Source: Prosopocoilus inquinatus
Lineage: Eukaryota; Arthropoda; Insecta; Coleoptera; Lucanidae
DNA: 64,000 nucleotides
Direction: 5' to 3'
Assembly (NCBI GenBank): GCA_036172665.1
Contig: CM069870.1
Location: 68,634,212-68,698,211, forward strand
Positions 12,078 through 22,645 of the stretch are shown one piece after another. A program made the translations under genes and the position numbers. The notes under the pieces were generated by a model. That model was not told where the DNA came from and did no database searches. It was given only the letters and a program-made list of their open reading frames with translations. Position 1 is the first letter of the stretch. Each line of letters starts with the position of its first letter.

Positions 12078-13875
12078 ATAATAATAATAATAATATAATA
12101 ATATTTATTCACATCCAGTAGATCATACAATATGATATTGGACACGTCATAATACATTTGAATGGTGTAATATTTGACAAGACAACACTTTAAAATAAAA
12201 TTACTTAACAATTGTTAAATGTTATTGATTAGATGTAAAAGACAAAATATCACAGAAATTGCAAGTTACTCAGGAAATGAATTGTCATTCAAGAACTCAC
12301 CAAAAGTATAATAGCACTTTTGAATTAATAAATTAGTTAGTTTTGTTCTAAATGCTCTATCACCTAAGTTCTTAAAACTTTGTGGAATTTTATTGTAACT
12401 AGTAATTGCTAGGTACTTTGGTGATTTTCTGTAAAATGTTAATTTGTGACGGGGGATTTCTAGCGAAAAACCATTTCGAGTATTATAATTATGGTATGAA
12501 TTTAGTGTTTCCCACCGAAGTGCATTTTCTTTCGCATAATTTATCAACTGAAAAATTAAAATTCCTGTCACTGTCATTATTTTCCATTTTCTAAAAATAT
12601 TTCGGCAACTTGTTCGAAAATTTACTTCTTCCATGATACGTAGCGCTCTCTTTTGTAATATTAAAACGCGTTCAAATTCGCTACTTGATCCCCAAACAAT
12701 TGTGGCATAAGAAATCAAAGAATGAAATTTTGAAAAGTAATACATTCTCAATACATCGGCATTTACAGACCTTCTCAGATGCTTCAGTGTAAAGCAAATT
12801 GAGGCTAACTTGTTACATAAAGTATCAATGTGTTTTTTCCACTTACATTTGCTATCGATGACAATACCCAAAAATTTGGTATCGTCGCTTCGTTTAATAG
12901 TATTATTTTGATAACGGATGAGTAAACTATGATCAGGTTCTTTTGTTACAGTAAAATTAATGTAAAAAGATTTATTAGTATTAAGAATTAAATCATTTGT
13001 AGCATAATATGTTCCAGTAAGCATTAAATCAGATTTTGATTTTCAAAAAGCATTGTTAGTATCGTTACCATGAATCAATAGAGACGTGTCGTCGGCGAAA
13101 ATTGTAGCATTAGTAAGAGGGAAGTCATTTATGTATAATATGTACAAAAGAGGTCCTAAAACAGATCCCTGTGGGATACCTCGATTTAGTTTGGACATTT
13201 CGGATTTAGAGCTTTTATATGCAACACACTGAGTTCTATTATGAAGATAGCTATAAAACCAGTCCCAAGTTGTACCTCTAATGCCATATGCATCTAATTT
13301 TTCTAATAATTTGTTATGATTTACCAAATCAAATGCTTTGCTGAGATCCAAAAAGAGGCCTAGGCAAGTTTCACCTTTATCCATGTACAAATACAACTCG
13401 TCCAAAAATGTTAAGATTGCAGATGTAGTGCAGCGCCCTTTACGAAAACCAAATTGATTAATGTTCAATAAATTCTGCTTTTCAAGAAAGAATAATAGTT
13501 TTTTGCTAACAATTTTTTCGATTATTTTAGAAAATGAGCTTAACAAAGAAATCGGTCTGTAGTTTTCAATTAACAGTTTGGATCCCTTTTTATATATAGG
13601 TTTAATTTCTGCTGTCTTGAGTTTTTCTGGAAATACTCCCTGACTAAATGAGTTATTTACTATCATAGTAAGTGGTGTTACAATTTCTGATATGCAATGT
13701 TTTAAAAGAAATGAGCTTATGTTATCATATCCTGCACTAAAAGTTGATTTAAGTGAAGATACAACTTTCAGAATGTCTTCTTCAATTACTGGACTAAGAA
13801 AAAATGAAGAAATATTTTTAGGTATACTAGCAGGTTCATGATTTACTTTATGGGCGTTTCTCGTTTTTCGTATTT
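12078..13875 (-). mobile_element. 5'-truncated non-LTR retrotransposon (CR1/jockey group)
   Basis: The element runs right to left. It opens inside the reverse-transcriptase domain at about 13875, next to an A/T run and a short AAT run, continues through the RT and C-terminal region to a stop at 12266, then an untranslated tail of about 160 bp and a TTA/TAT trinucleotide tail (12078-12104 on the plus strand). The 5' end, endonuclease and ORF1 are missing, the usual result of incomplete target-primed reverse transcription. No convincing target duplication was found. It lies directly beside the fourth copy of the ~1-kb repeat. Clade assignment (CR1 versus jockey) is a judgement from motif style and tail. 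Confidence 0.92.
12266..13873 (-). pseudogene. Reverse transcriptase (non-LTR), one in-frame stop
   Basis: RNA-directed DNA polymerase of a non-LTR element, about 535 codons, truncated at the N terminus and entering in the region preceding RT motif 1. Visible RT motifs in order: NYRPISLLSSFSKIIEKI, NINQFGFRKG, LFLDLSKAFDLVNH with the first catalytic Asp, IPQGSVLGPLLYILYIND, and FADDTSLL with the paired catalytic Asp; the thumb-region word FLGIVID follows. A C-terminal region ends SYNKIPQSFKNLGDRAFRTK, as in CR1-group elements. A single TGA at 13043-13045 interrupts the frame just after FADD; the frame continues unchanged on the far side, so decay is light and the element is fairly young. No upstream endonuclease domain is present, so it could not have moved by itself. 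Family assignment is strong, clade less so. Confidence 0.93.
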
Positions 13876-15185
13876 AAAAAAAAAATAAGATAATAATAAT
13901 AAGATTGTTTAAACACCCTATATTTATTGCAGGTTTGTATAAGAATGCAGAAATGTATCTATTATTTAAACTTATTATGATTGTTAAAGTAATTGCGAGA
14001 GCTCGTAATCCGATATTTATTGCCAGTGTCTGCAATAAAATGTTTGTGAATATTTCATAACAGAAAATTTAAAACTTAAACTATTTGAACGCCGCGCCGA
14101 TCGTATCAGGAACAAATTGACCTAATTTGAATGCCATCCAAATGAGATTTGTTTTTTTGAATTTGCGAAGCACGCACATTTTCATTTTATTTCAACGTTT
14201 GCGTACACATATAAGTTTGGAAGCGTTGCAACACGCTCGTAAAATTCGCCGTTTTAGAGCCATAAAAAAAGCACACGAGCGATTTTTGATACTCTCCCGT
14301 TTTATCGCCGCGAGCCGATTCCCTAATAAAATGCAGATGCAATAAAATCCTCCTCTTCACCGCTGCCTCCTCCTCCTCCTCCTCCTCCTCGTTCCTGTTC
14401 AGGTTTGTTAGATTTGAAATTCGATCGGGTACGGCGCGGCGGCGGCGCGGTAAACATCGCACGTAACTGAAGATGATGCGCCCGTGTAATTAACGAAACG
14501 TGGAATTTCACGCCGTCGAAAATTGATTTATTCGCGTGCTAATTGTTGATCAAATTAGAATCGATTTTTGGGAGGTGTTGTGTAACAACGATAATAACAA
14601 GTTGGAACAGGAAATCCAACGCGCGTCAAACGCACGCTCTTGTAATGGAGATGACTTCCGACCGGGCGTTAATCGACTAATTAGAATTGCCTCTCCGGCG
14701 TTTTATCGCCGAACGAAACTAGTCAGAATCGATCTATCCGAAGCGCTATTTGAATATTAATGCGGTCGTTCAAATAAAAATAAAGCCGTCCAAACAAATA
14801 AATAAATGATCATCGAACGCGCGCGCCGAATACCAAAATAAAAAAAAACGTATCGTGGATTAAGTGGATGGAAAACATGTGGCGTGGGGTAATCAAATCT
14901 GCTTTATGATCGTCGGAATTATGCAACAATCAATGAGGGATGGTGATAATGCCGGGGGTGTTTAAAGCGGGTTTAAAATTCATTCGAGGCGCAGCCGGAA
15001 AACAAAAATAGCTTTCGCATTGGGAATTTCACGGGCGAAACGAAGTTATTACCTCGGACTATAAAACCAACAATCGCCGATAGCTTCATTCTATATTTAA
15101 AGTTCCCGTAAAAATCGATCGTTACGCTTTTGCGGTAAATTGATTGATTCATCACGAAACCGAACTTTCAGCAAAAAGAAATCGC
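13876..15185. other. Unique island, possibly host non-coding
   Basis: Mixed composition with GC-rich patches and many TAATTA, TAATTG and TTAATGCGG-like words around 14080-15150. Sequence is not repeated elsewhere in the window. Frames such as 14187-14462 (Glu run from the CTC repeat) and 14536-14760 have no recognisable homology. Composition resembles insect conserved non-coding DNA, but that is an inference without alignment. Confidence 0.35.
14366..14391 (+). repeat. (CTC)n microsatellite
   Basis: Perfect or near-perfect CTC run of about 26 bp within the unique island. It generates the poly-Glu stretch of a minus-strand frame. Confidence 0.9.
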
Positions 15186-18100
15186 ATTGAATCGAATAGA
15201 CATTAGGACTTTCAATCGAAACACCTGCAGCGGCTTTGCACAACAAACAAATGCCGCTCGCTTTGAGGTTACTTTCGTCGCCGTTTGTTTTTATGCCGAG
15301 GTATACTCAGACGACCGTGGCTTCCTCTTGAAGAGCACGCATGTTTCTGCGTATCTGCGAGTTCAAAGAATACCGCCAAAGTCATAGATGTTAATCACCC
15401 GGGTTTGTTTGCGCTCTTTTTTTCTTATAAGAACACCTGCATCAACTTCAAACGACACCGCAAACCCGCTCGTTATTCGTAATTTAGTTTAAAGTTGTTC
15501 GAGTAATGTGCGGTTATATTTTTGCACTCTTTAACCTTGAGTAAGAGGTAACTTTACTTGAACGTGCTCATAAGACAAACCATTTGTGCGTTAAGACACT
15601 TGGTTACGGTTTGGAAAATTGCTTTTCAATGACCAACCTGTATATAAGCAAATTATCTCTGAGAAGTGTAAAAGACGCGATTTATTTCTCGCGCAATTCT
15701 TCCTCTATTTTTCCGTTGTGTTTTGTAAACCGACGCGACGACGCTGTTGACACACGAAGCAATCCATATACTGCTCGATGATTAAATCTCAAAGAAGTCG
15801 GGAAATGTCAAAGTGAGAAACGAAATCGAAACACCTGCCGCGGCTTTGCACAAACAAATGCCGCCCGCTTCGAGGTTACATTCACCTCCGTTTGCTGCTT
15901 TGCCGAGGTATACTCAAACGGCCGAAAAGGGCGTGGCTTCCTCTTGAAGTGCGCGCGTATTTCTGCGTATCTGCGAGTTCAAAGAATACCGCCAAAGTCG
16001 TAGATCACGCGTTAATCACCCGGGTTTGTTTCCGCTCTTTTTTCCTTAAAGGAACACCCGCATCAATTTCAAACGACACAGCAAACCCCGGTCGTTATTC
16101 GTGATTTAGTTTAAAGTCGTTCGGGTAACGTTCGTTTAGATTTTTGCACTCTTTAACCTTGAGTAAGCAGTAACTTTACCTGAACGTGCTCATAAGACAA
16201 ACCATTTGTGCGTTAAGACACTTGGTTACGGTTTGGAAAATCGCTTTTCAATGACCAACCTGTATATAAGCAAATTATCTCTGAGAAGTGTAAAAGACGC
16301 GATTTATTTCTCGCGCAATTCTTCCTCTATTTTTCCGTTGTGTTTTGTAAACCGACGCGACGACGCTGTTGACACACGAAGCAATCATTATACTGCTCGA
16401 TGATTAAATCTCAAAGAAATCGGGAAATGTCAAAGTGAGAAACGAAATCGAAACACCTGCCGCGGCTTTGCACAAACAAATGCCGCCCGCTTCGAGGTTA
16501 CATTCACCTCCGTTTGCTGCTTTGCCGAGGTATACTCAAACGGCCGAAAAGGGCGTGGCTTCCTCTTGAAGTGCGCGCGTATTTCTGCGTATCTGCGAGT
16601 TCAAAGAATACCGCCAAAGCCGTAGATGTTAATCACCCGGGTTTGTTTGCGCTCTTTTTTCCTTAAAGGAACACCTGCATCAATTTCAAACGACACAGCA
16701 AACCCCGGTCGTTATTCGTGATTTAGTTTAAAGTCGTTCGAGTAATGTACGTTTACTTGTTTGCACTCTTTAACCTTGAGTAAGAGGTAACTTTACCTGA
16801 ACGTGCTCATAAGATAAACCATTTGTGCATTAAGACACTTGGTTACGGTTTGGAAAATCGCTTTTCAATGACCAACCTGTATATAAGCAAATTATCTCTG
16901 AGAAGTGCAAAAGACGCGATTTATTTCTCGCGCAATTCTTCGTCTATTTTTCCGTTGTGTTTTGTAAACCGACGCGACGACGCTATTGACATACGAAGCA
17001 ATCCATATACTGCTCGACGTTTAAACCTCAAAGAAGTCGGGAAATGTCAAAGTGAGAAACGAAATCGAAACACCTGCCGCGGCTTTGCACAAACAAATGC
17101 CGCCCGCTTCGAGGTTACATTCACCTCCGTTTGCTGCTTTGCCGAGGTATACTCAAACGGCCGAAAAGGGCGTGGCTTCCTCTTGAAGTGCGCGCGTATT
17201 TCTGCGTATCTGCGAGTTCAAAGAATACCGCCAAAGTCGTAGATCACGCGTTAATCACCCGGGTTTGTTTCCGCTCTTTTTTCCTTAAAGGAACACCTGC
17301 ATCAATTTCAAACGGCACAGCAAACCCCGTTCGTTATTCGTGATTTAGTTTAAAGTCGTTCGAGTAATGTGCGTTTAGTTGTTTGCACTCTTTAACCTTG
17401 AGTAAGCGGTAACTTTACCTGAACGTGCTCATAAGACAAACCATTTGTGCGTTAAGACCCTTGGTTACGGTTTGGAAAATCGCTTTTCAATGACCAACCT
17501 GTATATAAGCAAATTATCTCTGAGAAGTGTAAAAGACGCGATTTATTTCTCGCGCAATTCTTCCTCTATTTTTCCGTTGTGTTTTGTAAACCGACGCGAC
17601 GACGCTGTTGACACACGAAGCAATCCATATACTGCTCGATGATTAAATCTCAAAGAAGTCGGGAAATGTCAAAGTGAGAAACGAAATCGAAACACCTGCC
17701 GCGGCTTTGCACAAACAAATGCCGCCCGCTTCGAGGTTACATTCACCTCCGTTTGCTGCTTTGCCGAGGTATACTCAAACGGCCGAAAAGGGCGTGGCTT
17801 CCTCTTGAAGTGCGCGCGTATTTCTGCGTATCTGCGAGTTCAAAGAATACCGCCAAAGCCGTAGATGTTAATCACCCGGGTTTGTTTGCGCTCTTTTTTC
17901 CTTAAAGGAACACCTGCATCAATTTCAAACGACACAGCAAACCCCGGTCGTTATTCGTGATTTAGTTTAAAGTCGTTCGAGTAATGTGCGTTTAGATTTT
18001 TGCACTCTTTAACCTTGAAGAAGAGGTAACATTACCTGAACGTGCTCTTAAGACAAACCATTTGTGCATTACACGATTTTGGTTTGGAAAAGCGCTTTTC

Positions 18101-18540
18101 AGGAACCACCCTGCATACGTACGCCAATTATCTCTGAGAAGTGTAAAATACGCGATTTATTTCTCGCGCAATTCTTCCTTTATTTTTCCGTTGCGTTTTG
18201 TAAACCGACGCGACGACGACGCTGTTGACACACGAAGCAATCCACATACTGCTCGATGATTAAATCTCAAAGAAATCGGGAAATCTCAAAGTGAGAAACG
18301 AAATCGAAACACCTGCCGCGGCTTTGCACAAACAAATGCCACCCGCTTCGAGGTTACATTCACCTCCGTTTGCTGCTTTGCCGAGGGGTACTCAAACGGC
18401 TGATACGGGCGTGGCTTCCTGTTAAAGTGCATGTGAGTTTCTGCGTATCTGCGAGATCAGAGGATACCGCCAAAGTCGTAGATGTCAATTAACCGCGCTT
18501 ATGTATGATCTTTTCTTCTTAAACGGACACCTGGCGTATG
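15186..18540 (+). repeat. Satellite array with alternating 622/617-bp units
   Basis: About 5.4 tandem units. The shared core cctgtatataagcaaatt lies at 15639, 16261, 16878 and 17500, with the diverged equivalent near 18111, so the steps are 622, 617, 622 and about 617 bp. The two types differ by a 5-bp indel: gtagatcacgcgttaatc in 622-bp units (near 16000 and 17239) and gtagatgttaatc in 617-bp units (near 16622 and 17863). The same phase also alternates other substitutions, giving a higher-order repeat of 1239 bp. Edge units (15190-15600, 18060-18540) are more diverged than the central ones, as expected from unequal exchange. Each unit has a 65-residue frame, but it changes length with single substitutions and is not treated as a gene. 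Confidence 0.96.
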
Positions 18541-18648
18541 CAAATTATCCAATTATCCCTGAGAAGTGCAAAAGAGCATTGATCTGTCTTTTCTTTCTTT
18601 GATTCGATTTAATTTAATTTGTTTCTCTTTTGTAACCATCAATTTATG
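18541..18648 (+). repeat. Satellite-derived edge with T-rich run
   Basis: The words gcaaattatccctgagaag and tgcaaaagagcattgatc match the diverged satellite copy at 25.8 kb, followed by a T-rich run. It forms the junction between the array and the next duplicated segment. Confidence 0.6.
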
Positions 18649-19128
18649 TAAACCTAACTGAAGTATTCGTTTCGTTTTTCTTCGAAACCACTACGGATTG
18701 TTTGGTAAGTTTTTTTTTGTTGCTTAAACGCATTCGTTCATTTATGGGCAAGAGTTCCGTTTACCCTAAACGGTGTATATTTGTTTGCTCACCCGTCGTC
18801 CGTTTGCGGACAGTTAACAGTTGCCAGTCAACATTTTGGACCGTCAATCACTCCGCCTCATCAGCAATCCTCAACTGTTCTAGACTTATTCAGACGGAAA
18901 AAAAGTTTCCTTGGCCGAAGCATTTACACAATTTTAAAATCTTAACGATCTTACAGGCTCTTTCGAGAATAAATAGAAATATGAACATAATATACGACAC
19001 CTGTTTTTGTATGTATTGCTATTTGTTTTATTTTTTGCGTCCCTCAGGAAACGTGTTCCGTGTCTTCTGCATATTTTATATCTTCGTCTGTGTCAGCATC
19101 GGGTCGCAGCTTCTGACGGCGGCGTACG
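18649..19128 (+). repeat. ~485-bp duplicated segment, copy 1
   Basis: Nearly identical over its length to 27426-27917: aacctaactgaagtatt, taccctaaacggtgtatat, ccagtcaacattttggac, atgaacataatatacgac and tcgggtcgcagcttctgac recur in order with only scattered substitutions and small indels. The right end joins satellite sequence at gaagtgtaaaag. A 144-residue plus frame here is broken in copy 2, which argues against shared coding function. Origin unknown. Confidence 0.92.
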
Positions 19129-19500
19129 AAGTGTAAAAGACGCGATTTATTTTTCGCGCAATTCTTTGTTCTAATTTTCCGTTGTATATTTAAACCAACA
19201 CCACGACGCTCTTGACATACTAAGCAATCCACCTATTGCGCGGCGATTAAACCTTAAAGAAGTCAGGAAATGTCAAGGTACTGAAATAGCCGATCGATAA
19301 GGGCGTGGCTTCCTCTTAAAGTGTATGTGTGTTTCTGCGTATCTTCGAGATCAAAGGATACCGCCAAAGTCGTAGATGTCAATTACCCACCTTTTTTGTG
19401 ATCTTTTCTTCTTAAATGAACACCTGGCATACGCAAATTATCCCTGAGAAGTGCGAAACAGCAATTGCCTTGTTTCTTTTTCTTTTATTCGATTTCATTT
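19129..19500 (+). repeat. Diverged satellite fragment
   Basis: gaagtgtaaaagacgcgatt, ttgacatactaagcaatcc, gggcgtggcttcctcttaaa and gataccgccaaagtcgtaga follow satellite order but skip part of the unit. It continues the satellite phase after the inserted duplicate segment. Confidence 0.85.
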
Positions 19501-19509
19501 TAAAATTCC

Positions 19510-19672
19510 TGAACCGTTCAGAGCTAAAGGACAATCGTACGGTTGTGGGTTCGCAACCCGTTCGAGATATTTATCAGAGATGGTCGTTACTCACTTCAGA
19601 TAACCTTCAGCGTTGGGGATACAATTCGACACTGCTTCCCCTTCAACGGCAAGGAGATTTGGAAGTAACAAA
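19510..19672 (+). mobile_element. tRNA-derived SINE-like copy A
   Basis: Contains a B-box-like word (gtgggttcgcaaccc, about 19545-19559), then a body with cagcgttggggatacaattc, cactgcttccccttcaacgg and an end at ggaagtaac. The same order occurs at 49600-49762, where a clear A-box-like word is also present. The A box is degraded here. The parent tRNA could not be named. Confidence 0.68.
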
Positions 19673-19865
19673 ACCATGGAACACTTTACACACACAAAAA
19701 TACCCTCCCGGTCCTGAGGTTCAGACATCTCTATGACTTAGAACCCCGTTGGGCAAACACCAAGGATTAAAAAAACTTTAATTTGTTTTTATTTTGTAAG
19801 CATCAATTTATCATCATTTTCTGTTTGTTAATTTTTCTAATTGTCAATTTTTTGTTTTGTTTACT
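19673..19865. other. Short AT-rich spacer
   Basis: No gene or repeat recognised beyond the T-rich tail. Its right half (catcaatttatcatc and tttgtttactcaatttgag) is the uninterrupted counterpart of the hammerhead-bearing insertion site at 25.9 kb. Confidence 0.5.
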
Positions 19866-20199
19866 CAATTTGAGTTTATTTTGCTTTTTAATCTCGTCGA
19901 TTGCTTGACCACCCTGTACATATGCAAATTATCTGTGAAAAGTGCAAAAAACGTCATTTATTCCTCGTGCAATTCTTCGTTTATCTTTCTCGTTATACAT
20001 TTAAACAAACGCTGTTGACATACGACGCCATCCATGCATTGCGTATTGGTGATTAAACCTGAAAGAAATCAGGAAATAATAAAGTGACGTTTATGGACAT
20101 GATTTACCACATTCAATTGAAAACACTTGTTACTGAAATGGCCGATAGAGCTGCGGCTTACTCTTAAAATGTACGTGCGATTCTTCGTTTTGTGAGATC
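19866..20199 (+). repeat. Diverged satellite-related block, copy 1
   Basis: atttgagtttatttt, gaccaccctgtacatatgca, acgtcatttattcctcg and gtgacgtttatggacatgat align in order with 26160-26540. It shares the cctgta core and the gaagtgcaaaa word with the main satellite, so it is an older branch of the same family. Confidence 0.8.
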
Positions 20200-20690
20200 A
20201 AAGGATACCGCTTCGTTATAAATCTCAATCATTTCGGCGTTGTTTAAATTAGCCCAGATGCATTCGTTCCTCTTAAATGAACGCGTGCACTTCAAACGAT
20301 GCCGCTGTCTGTTGATTGGCTTGTTCACATTTTTAACTTTATTGCTGTTTCCGGTTCTGAGAATTACAACTTTTGCACATGACATGCGACGAGGAGCTTA
20401 ACTTGCGTTTACATTTGAGTTTTCATACCATTGGTCTTTCCCTGCCTTTTACTATTATTCAATTGGGTTTGATGCCGTCACGATATTCTCGGTTCGTGTG
20501 AACCCTTCCTTCGTACTTTAAGGATAGGCCCGTTTTGGCTTTATTAACCTGCGGTGCGCTTTGAGCGAGTCAATCGTCTTACGTTGTCCCCAACACTTGG
20601 TTGGTGTTTGAAGGGGATCCAAAACTTGCGAGTGTCGTTCCATACAATTTTGGTTTTCGGGAGGAAGGACGAACCCTCACAAGAAAATGA
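20200..20690 (-). repeat. Inverted diverged copy of the 29-32-kb unit
   Basis: Read on the minus strand, the segment contains gtgcaaaagttgtaattct, accggaaacagcaataaag, catcgtttgaagtg and gattgactcgctcaaagcgc, matching in order parts of the tandem units at 29.2-29.7 and 30.8-31.3 kb. The family is therefore dispersed and older than the local tandem duplication. No protein recognised. Confidence 0.75.
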
Positions 20691-22300
20691 AAATTTCCTG
20701 CGAGCTCCTTTCAAATTTTATTATTATTCTTAAAACAGTTTATTATTGTTTTTAAAGCAGTATGTGTAGCTGTACTGATCCTCTTTGATTTAATTTTTTT
20801 TTTGTAAATTATTCCGATCGTATTTTGTCTTGATTCTTGATTCAGTTTGATTTCATTTTATGTTTGAATTATCAGTTTGAATCCATTCTGCTCTCTCTTT
20901 TGTTCAAACTGTCGATAAAAAAATTGTCAATGCTCTTCATTCGTGCTGTAGAATGTTTGCTTTCGCCTTATCTTCTTCGCCGATCGTCTTTTGTTTTTTC
21001 TTTATTCGTTATTTAACTTTAATTAATTCAGTTTTTAATGCTAACAATTTATCTATCTTTGTTTTTTTTTTCTTTTGATTTCATTTAATTTGTTTTCATT
21101 TTGTAATCATCAAATCTTTTGTTTGTTTTTATTCCTTAATTATCCTTATTTAATTCAATTTTTAATGAGAACAGTTTATCTACTTTTTTCTTTTTCTTTT
21201 ATTCAATTTCATATAATTTGAAAATTTTAATTTATTTGTCATCTCTTTTCTTTTCGTTTGTTAGTTATTTAATCAATTGATCATCTTTTGTATTTATTTT
21301 TTTTTTATTTACTGGATTTGAGTTTATTTTACATTTTAATCATGTCGACTGATCGCCAATTTTGTTTTCTTTTTTGTGCGATTTGACTTACTTTATTTTA
21401 TATTTTAATTCTCTTTCTTTTCCCTTCAATATTTACGGATAAAATTTTTTATTAAAACAAAATTCCTCACTTTTTAAATCAAATTGACTCACCGTTAGAT
21501 TTACATAATTTTTATTATCGTGCATCAATTGATCATTTTTTGTTTCATTTTATTCATTTTTCATTAACATCTTTTTTCTGTTTTTCGCCGAATTGATTGC
21601 CTTTTGTTTTTGTTTTTTGTTTTATTTACTCGATTTGAGTTTATTTTACATTTTCATGCCGTCGATTGATAATCGTTATTTTTGTTTTCTCTTTTGTGCG
21701 ACTTCAATTGAATTTATTTTTTAATTATCTTTTTTATTTACAGAGGAAATTTAGTTAAAAAAAAATTCAATTAAAATTAAGGGAAAAATGAATTTAATGA
21801 TTAAATTTTGGATTACGATAAAATTAGTCAATTTTTTAAATCAAATTGTCTCAATATTAGATTTATATCATTTTCATTTTCGTCTGTTATTTGAGCATCT
21901 TTTGTCTCTTTTTATTTTTCCTCTTGTTTGATTTTATTTGATTTTTTATTTTTTAATTATCAATTGATTGACTTTGTTTGTTTTATTTATACACTCGGAT
22001 TTGAGTTGAGTTTTATTTTAGTCGATTGATCGCCATTCTTTCTCTCTCTCTTTCTCTCTTTCATTAGACTTGACTTTATTTTATTTTATTTTATTTTTTT
22101 AATTATTAGCTGATCATCTTTCTTCTCTAATATTTGCAAATTATATTTTTCTTTATCAAATTTTGGTATCAATTTGACATATCGTTAAGTCTTTTCATTT
22201 TGTTTTGTTAAATTTGGCGGTATTTATTTTTATTTTGATAATGAAATGATCGTTTTTTTTTTCTCTTCTTTTTTTAGTCGACAGCAACTTCAGTACAATT
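20691..22300 (+). repeat. T-rich tract with hidden repeat
   Basis: About 1.6 kb dominated by T on this strand. The phrase ggatttgagtttatttt followed by a gtcgattgatcgcca-type phrase recurs near 21315, 21632 and 21998, spacing 317-366 bp, and again at 19867 and 26171. No coding frame of useful length. Strand asymmetry is extreme and uniform. Confidence 0.8.
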
Positions 22301-22645
22301 ATTGTTATCTATGTTGATAACATAATTATTTCTTGAACTTCTTAGAGTTTGATATTTATGACATTATAGGTTAAACGCAAAAATGCCAATGAAAGCCATG
22401 GAGGAAAAAATAGCGTCTCGTTTTCTATACTCGCCACTGTACGATGTTTAATTCAACTTTTTTTTATAAGTTATTTAAGTAGATCGAGGACAAAAGTGAG
22501 AGGGTTGCCCTCTACGCAGACGGGGTCCAGATTCCCAAGTGGCTACTTTTCACCTTCTTGTTTATTATCGTGTTCCCTAATTCAGAACTTACGTATTGCA
22601 CTTCCATTTACTTTATTTGTTACGTATACATTGACTATCGTTGGG
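22301..22645. other. Spacer without recognised features
   Basis: Moderately AT-rich. No frame, RNA or repeat could be supported. Confidence 0.4.

Noticed and set aside
14187..14511. Glu- or Gly-run frames on the minus strand
   Set aside because: Products of the CTC microsatellite.
15584..18259. Conserved 65-70-residue frames repeated in each satellite unit
   Set aside because: The units are almost identical at the DNA level, so frame retention is no evidence of selection. One unit loses the stop (139 residues), and a diverged unit has changed sequence throughout.
15186..18540. CRISPR-like array
   Set aside because: The repeats are long tandem units without short spacers and the genome is eukaryotic.
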